A stretch of DNA of 64,000 nt from DASVBE01 sp963770375 (GTDB lineage Bacteria > Actinomycetota > Actinomycetes > Streptosporangiales > Streptosporangiaceae): the NCBI GenBank assembly GCA_963770375.1, contig CAVYPM010000010.1, positions 1-64,000 on the forward strand, read 5' to 3'. The position numbers were made by a program, and so were the translations under genes. Under the pieces are notes generated by a model that was given only the letters and a program-made list of their open reading frames with translations, made no database searches and was not told the DNA's origin. Position 1 is the first letter of the stretch. Each line of letters opens with the position of its first letter. Below are positions 1 to 7,897 of this stretch, piece after piece.

Positions 1-77
1 TGTATCAGCCGTCACAGAGGTCACGCTGGCCCGCCGCGCCTCAGGCCTGTATCGACTGGGCATCCGGGCCGGGCGGG

Positions 78-347
78 CTAGGCCGCGTGGCGGATGGTGG
101 CGGGGGCCGGCCGGGCCGCGTGCAGGCCGGCGACGACCTGGCGGGCCCAGCGCATGCGCTCGCAGGCCGCCTCGGGGTGGTCGCCGAACTCCTGAGCCAT
201 CCGCGCGGCGCAGCCGCGGGTGCCCAGTTCCCGCACGGCGCGGCTGATCGCCGCGGCGACCTCCTGCGCCGTGGGCTCGTCCGAGCACTGCAACCCGGAG
301 GCGAACAGCGCCTCGCACCTCGCGTCGATGACATTCAGCCGGGTCAT
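78..347 (-). CDS. Small conserved hypothetical protein (89 aa)
   Basis: An 89-residue protein starting M-T-R-L-N-V, with GGAGGG just upstream of the ATG at 347. It has a balanced composition, several Cys residues (positions 11, 21, 45, 61), no signal peptide and no membrane segment. The middle (EVAAAISRAVRELG, then EFGDHPEAACERMRWARQVV) is predicted helical. I do not recognise a named family, but the sequence looks like a folded protein rather than a chance frame in GC-rich DNA. It is divergent from the membrane protein gene at 558, so the 210-base gap between them holds both promoters. Function unknown. Confidence 0.6.
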   Translation of the reverse strand: MTRLNVIDARCEALFASGLQCSDEPTAQEVAAAISRAVRELGTRGCAARMAQEFGDHPEAACERMRWARQVVAGLHAARPAPATIRHAA

Positions 348-481
348 GGAACCCTCCGCGCCTGCTCGGTCCGGGTCAGCTGCCCGGTTCCGCGTCCTGG
401 CCCCAGAGTCGGCCGCGGGCCGCCGCCGGGCAAGGGAAGCCCTCCCCACCGCCGCGCGCCACGGGGAGCCCGGATTCCCTG

Positions 482-511
482 TTGACTTTGCCCCGCAAAG
501 CGAGCTAACTT
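482..511 (+). promoter_or_regulatory. Putative sigma-70-type promoter of the membrane protein/MarR-like pair
   Basis: TTGACT (482-487), an 18-base spacer and TAACTT (506-511) make a plausible housekeeping promoter pointing at the gene at 558. The -35 overlaps the first operator palindrome and the -10 runs into the second, so a bound repressor would block polymerase. Confidence 0.5.
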
Positions 512-540
512 TGCAGCACAAAGTCTTTGCCGCGCAAAGT
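485..540 (+). promoter_or_regulatory. Triple CTTTG-N5-CAAAG operator array
   Basis: Three copies of the same inverted repeat lie within 56 bases: CTTTG-CCCCG-CAAAG (486-500), ACTTTG-CAGCA-CAAAGT (508-524) and CTTTG-CCGCG-CAAAG (525-539). All have five-base spacers, with centres about 23 and 16 bases apart. They overlap the promoter at 482-511 and end just before the ribosome binding site at 545-552. The winged-helix regulator encoded at 1309 is the obvious candidate ligand (inference). Confidence 0.75.
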
Positions 541-557
541 AAGCAGGAGGAGCGGCT

Positions 558-1298
558 ATGAACGGAACAGACGACCCCATCCGGCCGGCGGCCGGCGACC
601 CTGACGGCACCGGGACCGGTACCGGGCAGGGCACCGGGAACGGCGCCGGTGACCAGAACGGCGGCACGACCTTCGCCCCGCAGGAGGCGGCCAGCATCCT
701 GGGCGACGCCACCGCGGCGGCCCGGCGGCGGTTCGAGCAGAACCCGCCGCTGCTCCACCTGCTCCGCGCGGTCGTGGTGCTGGTGGCCTTCGGCGGGCTG
801 TGGCTCTCGGTCCGCAATCAGCACCCCTACACGGGCCCGAACCCGCTCGCGCTCGTGGTCTGCTACCTCGCCGTGGCGGTCGCCATAGCGGCCACCGCGG
901 GTGCGATGAAGAAGGCGAACGCCGGGATCACCAGGAAGGACAAGAAGGCGATGCGGGTCGCGGCGGTCGTCATCGGGACCGCATGGATCGCCGCTTACGT
1001 GTACATGGGTGCGCTGGAGGCCGCCGGCGTCAGCCACGCGATCACCTACGGGCTCTACCCGGCCACCGGCCCGCTCATGATCGTCGGCCTGACCGCCGCG
1101 GCCTGGTCGGCGGCCAGGGAAGAGTGGCGCACGTTCGGCGCCACGCTGGCGGTCGCCATCGTGGCCATGCTGAGCGCCTACGGCGGGCCGCGTGACTCCT
1201 GGCTGTTCATGGGCATCGGCGTGGCCGCGGTGATGGCCAGCGCCGCGGTCGCCACCGTCTGGCAGCAGCGGTCGGCCGTGGTGACCCGCCGGGCATGA
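558..1298 (+). CDS. Multi-pass membrane protein, hypothetical (246 aa)
   Basis: The start ATG at 558 follows AGGAGGAG. The first 35 residues are a Gly/Thr/Gln/Asn-rich low-complexity tail (GTGTGTGQGTGNGAGD), then a soluble stretch, then about six hydrophobic segments at roughly residues 73-90, 97-115, 133-152, 168-187, 195-213 and 216-236. No catalytic motif is visible. It sits 10 bases ahead of a winged-helix regulator gene and shares its operator-controlled promoter. Membrane protein plus small MarR-like regulator is a recurrent actinobacterial pairing, but the transported or sensed molecule cannot be told from the sequence. Confidence 0.8.
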   Translation: MNGTDDPIRPAAGDPDGTGTGTGQGTGNGAGDQNGGTTFAPQEAASILGDATAAARRRFEQNPPLLHLLRAVVVLVAFGGLWLSVRNQHPYTGPNPLALVVCYLAVAVAIAATAGAMKKANAGITRKDKKAMRVAAVVIGTAWIAAYVYMGALEAAGVSHAITYGLYPATGPLMIVGLTAAAWSAAREEWRTFGATLAVAIVAMLSAYGGPRDSWLFMGIGVAAVMASAAVATVWQQRSAVVTRRA

Positions 1299-1308
1299 TG
1301 GCCGCCCG

Positions 1309-1611
1309 ATGAACGCCGAAGCGCTCGACCCAGTGATCCACGCCCCGGCGCGGCTGCGCATCGTCGCGACGCTGGCCGCGCTGCCGGACGGGGACATGCT
1401 CTCCTTCACCTACCTGCAGGACATGATCGGGCTGACCCCCGGGAACCTGATCACGCACCTGCGCAAACTCGAGGACGCGGGCTACGTCACCAGCCAGAAG
1501 GCCAGCAGCAACGGCGCTGCGCCGAAGACCACGGTGACGCTGACCCGCCAGGGCCGCGAGGCCCTCGGCACCTACACCGAGGCCCTGCGCGACCTCCTGG
1601 GCGGGCTGTAG
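1309..1611 (+). CDS. Winged-helix (MarR-like, HTH_34-type) transcriptional regulator
   Basis: A 100-residue single-domain DNA-binding protein. It opens with D-P-V-I-H-A-P-A-R-L-R-I-V, typical of the short actinobacterial winged-helix regulators. The recognition region is residues 40-60 (MIGLTPGNLITHLRKLEDAGYV) and the wing is the KTTVTLTRQGREAL segment. It is co-oriented with and 10 bases downstream of the membrane protein gene. It probably represses its own operon at the three CTTTG-N5-CAAAG palindromes upstream of 558; this is inference from position. Confidence 0.88.
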   Translation: MNAEALDPVIHAPARLRIVATLAALPDGDMLSFTYLQDMIGLTPGNLITHLRKLEDAGYVTSQKASSNGAAPKTTVTLTRQGREALGTYTEALRDLLGGL

Positions 1612-1630
1612 CCATCCGGCCCGCCGCCCC

Positions 1631-1662
1631 CTGACCGCCTGACCACCCGGCCGGGCGGTCAG
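1631..1662. terminator. Bidirectional terminator hairpin
   Basis: CTGACCGCC (1631-1639) pairs perfectly with GGCGGTCAG (1654-1662) between two convergent genes ending at 1611 and 1676. There is no T-run, as is common in actinomycetes. Confidence 0.5.
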
Positions 1663-1675
1663 CGGCTGCCCGCCG

Positions 1676-3295
1676 TCAGCTGTCCCGCAGCAGCCGCCGC
1701 AGGATCTTCCCCGACGGGGACACCGGGATCGAATCGGTGAACTCCACCTCGGTGATCCGCTTATACGGCGCGACCCGCTCGGCCACGTACCCGATCAGCT
1801 CCGCCGCGGTGCCCGCACCGGCCCGGCCCCCCTCGGTGAGCACCACGAACGCCCGCGGCCGCTCCCCCGCCCGCTCGTCAGGAACCGGCACCACCGCGGC
1901 CGCGGCCACCCGCGGATGGCCGCACAGCACGGCCTCCAGCTCGGCCGGGGCAACCTGGAACCCGTTGACCTTGATGAGCTCCTTGACCCGGTCGGTGATG
2001 AACAGGTCCCCTTCGGCTGAGAACCGGGCGATGTCCCCGGTGTGCAGCCACCCCTCAGAATCGATCGTCGCCGCGGTCGCCGCCGGGTTGCCGAGGTAGC
2101 CGTCCATCACCGACGGCGTGCGGACCCAGAGCTCCCCGGTCTCCCCCGGAGCCACGTCCGCCTGCCGCTCCGGCTCGACGATCCGGGCGCGTGCCCCGGG
2201 CAGCAGCCGGCCTGACGACCCGGGCACCACCTCGGTGCCTTCCGGCCACAGCGCCAGGCCGGCGGTGACCTCGGTCATCCCGTAGCCCTGGCCGACCGGG
2301 CAGCCGATCCGCTCCGCGCAGGCCTGCTGCAGCCCGGCGTCCAGCGGCGCGGCCCCGCAGCCCAGCCACTCCAGCGACGACAGGTCGTACTCGCTCACCG
2401 CGGGGTGCCTGGCCAGCGCCGCCACGATCGGCGGCACGACCACGGTCTGGGTGATCCGGTGATCCTGCAGCGCGGCCAGGAACCCCGGCACCTCGAACCG
2501 CGGCAGCGTGACCAGCGTCGCCCCGCCGAGCAGCGCACGGCCGGCGAGCACGACCAGCCCGACCGCATGGAAGAACGGCGCGACCGCGAGGACCCGCGCG
2601 GCGGGCCCGGTGGGCATCAGGGTGAGCGACTGCACCAGGTTGGTGAGGACGGCGCGGTGGCTGAGCATGACGCCCTTGGCCCGCCCCGTCGTCCCGCTGG
2701 AGTACGGCAGCAGCGCGAGCGCCGCCGGGTCCACCGGGCCCCGGGGCGCAGTGGCGCCGTGCGCCATCAGGTCACCGAAGCCAAGGGTGCCCCGCTCCGC
2801 GTTGCGCGTCACGATTACCGGGTTACGGTTATCCGCGCCGCGGGCCGCCACCTGCTCCGCGGCCGCCCGGGCGGTGGGCAGGACCGCCGGGTCGGCGAGC
2901 AGGAACCTGGCCCCGGAGTCGGCCAGCTGGGCGGCCACCTCGCCCGGGGTGCACATCGGGTTCAGCCCGGTGACCACGCCGCCCGCGGCCATCGCGCCGA
3001 AGCACGCGACCAGCCACTCGGGCGAGTTCGGCGCGAGGATGGCGAACGTGTCGCCGGGACGCAGCCCGTTCGCCGCAAGCCCGGCGGCCACCCGCCGTAC
3101 GCCGTCGGCCAGCTCGCCGTAGCTGAGCGTCCGGCCCGACGCGGCGTCGGTGACGGCCGCCTGCCCGGGCCGTTCCGCCGCGACGCCGAGCAGGGCGTCC
3201 GGCAGCGAGATGTCCGGCACCTCCGGGTCCGGCCACGCGCTGGCGATGACCGGCGTGGCGCTGGTGCCCGTGCTGATGCCCGTGCTGATGCTCAT
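1676..3295 (-). CDS. AMP-dependent acyl-CoA synthetase/ligase (4-coumarate-CoA ligase type)
   Basis: A complete 539-residue adenylate-forming enzyme that activates a carboxylic acid as acyl-AMP and transfers it to CoA. Visible motifs: the P-loop YSSGTTGRAKG, FFHAVG, the A5 motif QGYGMTE, the hinge region GWLHTGD and the catalytic Lys in SPSGKILRR near residue 530. The chosen ATG at 3295 has GGGAGG about 10 bases upstream. However, no stop codon separates it from the DUF4395 gene upstream, which is in the same frame, so a 736-residue fusion starting at 3886 is possible. The N-terminal STGISTGTS stretch is repetitive. The substrate is not predictable. Confidence 0.9.
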   Translation of the reverse strand: MSISTGISTGTSATPVIASAWPDPEVPDISLPDALLGVAAERPGQAAVTDAASGRTLSYGELADGVRRVAAGLAANGLRPGDTFAILAPNSPEWLVACFGAMAAGGVVTGLNPMCTPGEVAAQLADSGARFLLADPAVLPTARAAAEQVAARGADNRNPVIVTRNAERGTLGFGDLMAHGATAPRGPVDPAALALLPYSSGTTGRAKGVMLSHRAVLTNLVQSLTLMPTGPAARVLAVAPFFHAVGLVVLAGRALLGGATLVTLPRFEVPGFLAALQDHRITQTVVVPPIVAALARHPAVSEYDLSSLEWLGCGAAPLDAGLQQACAERIGCPVGQGYGMTEVTAGLALWPEGTEVVPGSSGRLLPGARARIVEPERQADVAPGETGELWVRTPSVMDGYLGNPAATAATIDSEGWLHTGDIARFSAEGDLFITDRVKELIKVNGFQVAPAELEAVLCGHPRVAAAAVVPVPDERAGERPRAFVVLTEGGRAGAGTAAELIGYVAERVAPYKRITEVEFTDSIPVSPSGKILRRLLRDS

Positions 3296-3886
3296 AGCGT
3301 GGCCTCCCTGGGCCGCTCGTCGCCGGCCGCAGGACCGGCCGCGGCGCTGGACGCCGGCCGCGGCGCCAGCCCCGTGAGCGTGCGGGACGGCGATCTCGCA
3401 GGCGCCGTACGCGCAGGTGACCGCCGGGTCGCTGCGGGCCCAGCCGCGGCGGACCAGCAGCCGGTGGATCTCGCAGCCCAGGCACAGGCCGAGCACGGAC
3501 TCGAGCCACATCAGGGTCAGGCAGACCAGGCAGATCGACCGCGGCAGCCAGCCGCGGATGCCGCTGTTCGTGATGATCGCCATGGCCCCCGACATGGCCA
3601 GGCCCAGCGTCCAGGCGAACCGCTTGGGCCGGGCCGACACCCAGTCCGGCACGCGGCGCCCGGTGAGCAGGCCGGCCAGGGCGCCGACCGGGCTCCAGTC
3701 CAGGCCCGCGGTCACCCGGATCGCGAACTCGGCCGCGAACAGCACCGAGACGGCCTCCAGGGGCCAGTACACCTTCTGGAAGTAGGCGAAGCTGAAGGCG
3801 ACGGCGCCGGCCACCATCGTGAGGCCGGCCGCGGCACGGACCTGGTGCTCGTTGACCATGGCCGGGGGGCTGATCGGGTTCGGCAT
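3296..3886 (-). CDS. DUF4395-like membrane protein, in frame with the downstream ligase
   Basis: The ATG at 3886 has a strong AGGAGGG ribosome binding site. The 197-residue segment contains hydrophobic helices (AAGLTMVAGAVAFSFAY, AVSVLFAAEFAIRV, FAWTLGLAMSGAMAII, ICLVCLTLMWLESVLGL) and the C-L-G-C-E-I-H motif typical of DUF4395 proteins. The last ~45 residues are Arg/Gly/Ala-rich and look non-domain. There is no stop before the ligase start at 3295, so either one fused protein is made or the ligase reinitiates internally. It is preceded by the class V aminotransferase gene with a 26-base gap, suggesting one operon. DUF4395 proteins often neighbour sulfur-transfer genes. Confidence 0.7.
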
Positions 3887-3912
3887 GCTGCTGCCCTCCT
3901 GCAGGCGGTAGC

Positions 3913-5442
3913 TCAGACGGGTTCGGGCACGGCCGGCCGGCGCCCGGCCGGGTGCCAGGGGTGCCCGGCGCCGGCCGCGAGGCAGTCCGCCGTGCGGCGG
4001 CCAGCGAAGCGCTGGATGAAGCACATGAATCGGTAGACGTCGGCGAAATTGCTGGCCACGCCGACGGAGATGCGGGTGGCCGAGGGCAGCACGCCGTACT
4101 GGGCGCGCATCCCGTCCCGCAGCTCGGCCTCGGTGACCGGCTGGTCCCGGCCGAACCACGGGCGGAGCTGGCAGGCGGTCAGGCCCAGCGCGACCTCGCC
4201 CGCGCCCGGGTTGCAGAAGCAGCCGGTCCGCAGCGAGATCCCGATCTGGCCGGCCAGTTCCTCGATCAGGCGGTCGTCGATCGTGATCCCGTCCGGGTCG
4301 CGCAGCCGGAACGTGATGGTCCCGCCGCGCTGCCGGGTGCTGGCCGGCCCGAGGATCTCGGCCAGCGGCCGGCCACTGGCGTGCCGCAGGCCGGTGAGCG
4401 CGTCCAGCAGCCATCCGGTCAGGGAGTGCACGCGGTGCTGGATCGCGGCCTGGCCCACCCGCTGGATGTGCCGGAGGCCGGCCGTGACCGCGGGCAGGTT
4501 GAGGTAGTCGACGGTGCCGTCCTCGAAGGCGGCCTCGCCGGGCTCCAGGTAGTGACCGTCGCCCCGGACCGAGGCGATCGTCACCGTGCCGCCCGCGAAC
4601 CACGGCCGGTCCAGCAGGGCGGCCCGGTCCCGCCGGATCAGCAGGCAGCCGGCCCCGGTCGGGTAACCGGTGATCTTGTAGAACGAGAACGCGGCGAAGT
4701 CCGGCGCGATCGCGCCGATGTCGACCGGGTTCGTCGGCGCGTAGGCCGCGGCGTCGAGCAGCACGTCCCAGCCGGCCTGGTGCGCCTCGGCGACCAGGCC
4801 GAGGTCGTGCTGCACGCCGGAGAAGTTGGACTGGGCCGGGAAGGCCAGCAGGTTGCGGGCCCCCGTGTGGCCGGCCGGCACACCGGCCCGCAGCACGCTG
4901 CTCATCGCCGCGCGGTCGATGCGGAGCTCGGGCGCGGTCACCGGCACGTAGCAGACCCGCGCGCCGCGCCGCCGGGCGAACTCACGGATGCCGTTGACCG
5001 AGTTGTGGTTGTCCACGGTGAGCGCGAACCGGCCGCCGGGCGCGAACGGGTAGGCCTCGCCGACCAGCCGCAGCGCCGCGCTGGCGTTGGCGGTGAACAC
5101 GCACAGGTACTCCTCCCGCGGGGCGCGGAGGAAGTCGCAGACCGCCTGCCGGGCCTGCTCGACCAGCTGCGACGAGGCCAGCGAGGCCGGGTTATTCGAG
5201 TGCGGGTTGCCCAGCACCCGGTTGTGCAGCAGCGCGGCGTGCGCCTCGATCTGGCCGTCCGCGTGCAGCCCGCCGCCGGTGTAGTCCAGGTACACGTGGC
5301 CGGTACGGTCCAGGCGGCCGTACTCGGTCCGCCGCAGCCGGGCGAACGCGCCGTCCGGGTCGAATCCGGGATACCGGCGGAGGAATGCCGCCTCGGCCGC
5401 CGCCGCGCCGGCCAGTTCGTAGCTGGGTGCCTGAGTACTCAT
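3913..5442 (-). CDS. Class V PLP-dependent aminotransferase, molybdenum-cofactor-sulfurase-like
   Basis: A 509-residue fold-type I PLP enzyme. The PLP lysine is K256 in S-F-Y-K-I-T-G-Y-P-T-G-A-G, the signature of the NifS-like domain of Moco sulfurases. The RTGCFCNPGA motif gives C408/C410 as persulfide-carrying candidates. GNPHSNNPAS and LDYTGGG near the N-terminus are also family-typical. Moco sulfurases move sulfur from cysteine to the Mo centre of xanthine-oxidase-type enzymes; such an enzyme is encoded at 43.3-46.9 kb and a separate MOSC domain at 24.3 kb. A related cysteine desulfurase role is possible. First gene of a minus-strand operon with DUF4395 and ligase. Confidence 0.82.
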   Translation of the reverse strand: MSTQAPSYELAGAAAAEAAFLRRYPGFDPDGAFARLRRTEYGRLDRTGHVYLDYTGGGLHADGQIEAHAALLHNRVLGNPHSNNPASLASSQLVEQARQAVCDFLRAPREEYLCVFTANASAALRLVGEAYPFAPGGRFALTVDNHNSVNGIREFARRRGARVCYVPVTAPELRIDRAAMSSVLRAGVPAGHTGARNLLAFPAQSNFSGVQHDLGLVAEAHQAGWDVLLDAAAYAPTNPVDIGAIAPDFAAFSFYKITGYPTGAGCLLIRRDRAALLDRPWFAGGTVTIASVRGDGHYLEPGEAAFEDGTVDYLNLPAVTAGLRHIQRVGQAAIQHRVHSLTGWLLDALTGLRHASGRPLAEILGPASTRQRGGTITFRLRDPDGITIDDRLIEELAGQIGISLRTGCFCNPGAGEVALGLTACQLRPWFGRDQPVTEAELRDGMRAQYGVLPSATRISVGVASNFADVYRFMCFIQRFAGRRTADCLAAGAGHPWHPAGRRPAVPEPV

Positions 5443-5557
5443 ACCGCCATGTCCGTCCTGTTGCCCACCGCCCGCGGGGTATGGCGTTGTCCCCCGCCTG
5501 GTTGCCGAGTCATCCCCGGCCCCTGCGCCTCGGTCGCTCCCACTGTGAGCGGCCTCC

Positions 5558-5586
5558 GTTAGCGAGGCGCTAGCCGCACCGCTAGC
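5558..5586. promoter_or_regulatory. Three evenly spaced G(C/T)TAGC repeats in a divergent promoter region
   Basis: GTTAGC (5558-5563), GCTAGC (5569-5574) and GCTAGC (5581-5586) recur every 11-12 bases between the aminotransferase start (5442, minus) and the TetR gene (5721, plus). Helical-turn spacing is compatible with a cooperatively bound regulator. No binding protein can be named. Confidence 0.3.
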
Positions 5587-5687
5587 GGCCCCCGTTGCTC
5601 CTCGCTGATGCGGAGCGTCCGGATTCCGCCCTGATGCGCACCGAGGCGCGGATCTTTTACCTCATCTTGACCACAATTGGGCTTGAA

Positions 5688-5705
5688 ACCAACAACTCTG
5701 TTGGT
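5688..5705. promoter_or_regulatory. Perfect TetR-type operator
   Basis: ACCAACA-ACTC-TGTTGGT is a perfect 7-base-arm inverted repeat ending 15 bases before the TetR start codon. A TTGACC -35-like box lies at 5667-5672, so the palindrome covers the expected -10. Autorepression is the natural reading. Confidence 0.7.
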
Positions 5706-5720
5706 GTCTCACCCAATATC

Positions 5721-6365
5721 ATGGATGCCGTGACGTCAACCCCCCAGTCCGCGGCCCGGCCGCCGCAGCCGGCCGCCCGGCGAAAGGCCCCCGCCCAGCG
5801 ACGGGCCGAGGTGATCGAGGCCGCCGCGGCGATCGCGGTGCGCGACGGCCTGGACAAGGTCACCGCCAAGCGGGTCGCCGCGGCCATCGGCGTGCGCGCT
5901 GGCCTGGTCGACCACTACTTCACCGCCGACCAGCTCGTCGCGGCCGCGTTCGCGCTCGCCGCGGCGGCCGAGTCAGACGAGGTCTTCGGGGAGGCCGAGG
6001 CCATCCCGGACGCACCCGGCCAGATCCGCCATCTGCTCGCCACCTGGCTGCGCCCCGACCACGACCCGCTCAGCCTGCTCTGGCTGGACGCCTGGCAGGC
6101 CAGCAGGCACCGGCCCGCGCTCCGCGACGAGGTCACGGCTCAGATGGCCAAGGACATCGACCGCCTCACCGTGATCATCCAGGGCGGCGCCGACCGCGGC
6201 GAGTTCACCACCGCGGAGCCGGCCGTCGCCGCCGGCCAGATCTTCAGCCTGGTCGACGGCCTCAGCGTGCAGGCCGCGATCCGCGGCACCATCGAGTACA
6301 CCTACAGCCAGGCCCTGGTCGCCGTCGTCACCGAGACCATCCTCGGCGTCCGCCTGCTGACCTGA
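5721..6365 (+). CDS. TetR/AcrR family transcriptional regulator
   Basis: A 214-residue protein read from the ATG at 5721. A longer frame from 5595 exists, but it would translate through the operator and promoter. The N-terminal HTH contains RRAEVIEAAAAIAVRDG, then KVTAKRVAAAIGVRAGLVDHYF. The HYF motif ends the recognition helix as in TetR proteins. The C-terminal all-helical domain (QIFSLVDGLSVQAAI) would bind an unknown ligand. No Shine-Dalgarno precedes 5721, so the mRNA may be leaderless. It faces away from the aminotransferase operon and may regulate both directions, given the palindrome at 5688. Confidence 0.87.
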   Translation: MDAVTSTPQSAARPPQPAARRKAPAQRRAEVIEAAAAIAVRDGLDKVTAKRVAAAIGVRAGLVDHYFTADQLVAAAFALAAAAESDEVFGEAEAIPDAPGQIRHLLATWLRPDHDPLSLLWLDAWQASRHRPALRDEVTAQMAKDIDRLTVIIQGGADRGEFTTAEPAVAAGQIFSLVDGLSVQAAIRGTIEYTYSQALVAVVTETILGVRLLT

Positions 6366-6814
6366 CCGCTGCCCCGGGCCCGCTGCAGCCGCGGTAGGCG
6401 ATCGTGGCGTAGTCGCGGTCGCCGTTGAAGTTGTCCTGCTGGCTCGTTCCGGTGACGAACACCAGGCCGGCCGGGCTGACCGCCACCGAGGCAGCGCCGG
6501 CCTGGTCGGCACGGTAGGCGATCGTGACGTATTCGCCGGGGGCGGTCCGGTCCTGGGGGTTGTCCAGCCAGCTGTCGCCCGGTGACGAACACGGTCTGGC
6601 CGTCCGGGCTGGTTGCCACCGCAGCGGCGTCGTCCTCGTCGTGGCCAGGGCCGTTGTAGCGGCTGACCCACAGCTGGGTGCCGGGAGCGGCTGGCGCCCC
6701 GGCCGCGTGCGGCGCGCCGGCCGCCTGCGGCGCGCTGGCTCCGGTCAGCCCTAGCGTGCCCAGCACGGCGCCCGCCGTCACGGCCGCGAACATACGTCTG
6801 CTCATGTTCCGCAT
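6328..6814 (-). pseudogene. Broken secreted beta-propeller (SBBP-repeat-like) protein
   Basis: It starts at 6814 behind GGAGGAGAG. There is a clear signal peptide (MRNMSRRMFAAVTAGAVLG, cleavage near ASA) and then WVSRYNGPGHDEDDAAAVA with SPDGQTVFVTG, the signature of SBBP propeller repeats. At about 6585 the frame is lost. In the neighbouring frame the repeat continues (D-S-W-L-D-N, EYVTIAYRAD, GLVFVTGTS, DYATIAYRG) to a stop at 6328. One extra G in a short G run (VTG followed by GAC) explains the shift. Even when repaired, it holds only two to three repeats where family members carry many, and its end overlaps the TetR gene end. Confidence 0.65.
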
Positions 6815-6897
6815 CGCACTCTCCTCCCCAGGAACCACCCTGGGCGGCACAGGGCCATAAGCCACCGGAGTCCGATCATCACAATGGGGCCAGATCC

Positions 6898-6929
6898 CAC
6901 ATCGCTTAGCTAGGAAGCTAAGCGATGTG
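6898..6929 (-). terminator. Perfect 14-bp hairpin downstream of ddaH
   Basis: CACATCGCTTAGCT and AGCTAAGCGATGTG pair perfectly around an AGGA loop, 33 bases past the ddaH stop and before the next minus-strand gene. No T-run follows on the minus strand. A terminator is the simplest explanation, though a dimeric operator cannot be excluded. Confidence 0.6.
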
Positions 6930-6962
6930 ACATCGATCGGATACGGCCCGGGGCGGGTGGGG

Positions 6963-7733
6963 CTAGGCGCCGTTACCGGGGAGGAGGACGCAGAGGCAGG
7001 TGACGCAGCCTTCGAGCTTCTCGAACTCGCTGATGTTGACGACGACCGGGGCGAAGCCGAGGTCGGCCAGGTAGTCCGCGGTGCGCGGGGCGGAGGCGGC
7101 GATCAGGATGCGGTCGCCGCCGAGCGGGACGACGTGGCAGCCGGCCTCCTCGGTGACCGGCCGGACGGCCGGGAAGAGGCTGGCCGGGACCAGCTCGGGC
7201 AGCACCAGGAACGTGCCGTCCGGCAGCGCGGTCACCGCGGACTTCAGGTGGAGCACGCTGCGCAGCGGGACGGCGACCACGGTGCGGCCGAGCGGGGCCA
7301 GCAGTGCCCGCAGCTGGCGGATGCCCTCGCCGTTGGTCCGGCCGCCGCGGCCGGCGTACACGGTGCGGCCGGCCTGGAGCACGTCACCGCCGTCCAGGGT
7401 GCCGGGGGCCTCGATCCTGACGGTGCGCAGGCCCAGCGCCCGGACGGCTTCCCCGGCCCCTTCGACCTCGGGGCGGCGGGCCGGCGCGCCCGGGTGGGTC
7501 AGCACCGCCAGGTCGTCGCAGACCACCACGGCGTCCTCGATGAACACCGAGTCCGGGCAGTCGTCGGCCGGGGGTGCGTGCTGGACCTTCCAGCCGCTGG
7601 CGGCCAGCGCGCTGGCGTACGCCGCGTGCTGCACCAGAGCCAGGTCCAGGTCGACCGGGCGGCGGCTGATGTGAGTGACGATCCCCTCGGCCAGCCGGCT
7701 GCTCGGCTGGCGGATCAGACCCGTGCCGTTCAT
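6963..7733 (-). CDS. ddaH: Dimethylarginine dimethylaminohydrolase (dimethylargininase)
   Basis: A 256-residue protein from the ATG at 7733 (AAGGAG upstream) that hydrolyses methylated arginines to citrulline plus methylamine. Family landmarks: QHAAYASAL, the DSVFIEDAVV segment, GTLDGGDVL, the catalytic His in L-H-L-K-S-A-V-T and the C-terminal Cys in G-C-V-T-C-L-C (C246 the likely nucleophile). Length and motif order match bacterial DDAH, a member of the guanidine-modifying fold. Cytosolic. It lies downstream of an APH-type phosphotransferase gene in the same orientation but with a 164-base gap, so it may have its own promoter. Confidence 0.88.
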   Translation of the reverse strand: MNGTGLIRQPSSRLAEGIVTHISRRPVDLDLALVQHAAYASALAASGWKVQHAPPADDCPDSVFIEDAVVVCDDLAVLTHPGAPARRPEVEGAGEAVRALGLRTVRIEAPGTLDGGDVLQAGRTVYAGRGGRTNGEGIRQLRALLAPLGRTVVAVPLRSVLHLKSAVTALPDGTFLVLPELVPASLFPAVRPVTEEAGCHVVPLGGDRILIAASAPRTADYLADLGFAPVVVNISEFEKLEGCVTCLCVLLPGNGA

Positions 7734-7897
7734 CGGCCCGCTCCTTACCTGGCGCTCCGTTGCGTCCAGCCGGGCGCGGTGCCCGGCCGGCTCACGCCGG
7801 GCCAGGCCGCCCGCGCCCCTTCCCGGAGAACATAACCCGCGCCGGGCGGCCCCGGCCGGGCCGGTCCGGGCCGGAGCCAGGCGGAACGGGACCCGGG

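Noticed and set aside
1..77. Possible gene at the left edge
   Set aside because: Only 77 bases; no frame with recognisable coding sequence or ribosome site on either strand.
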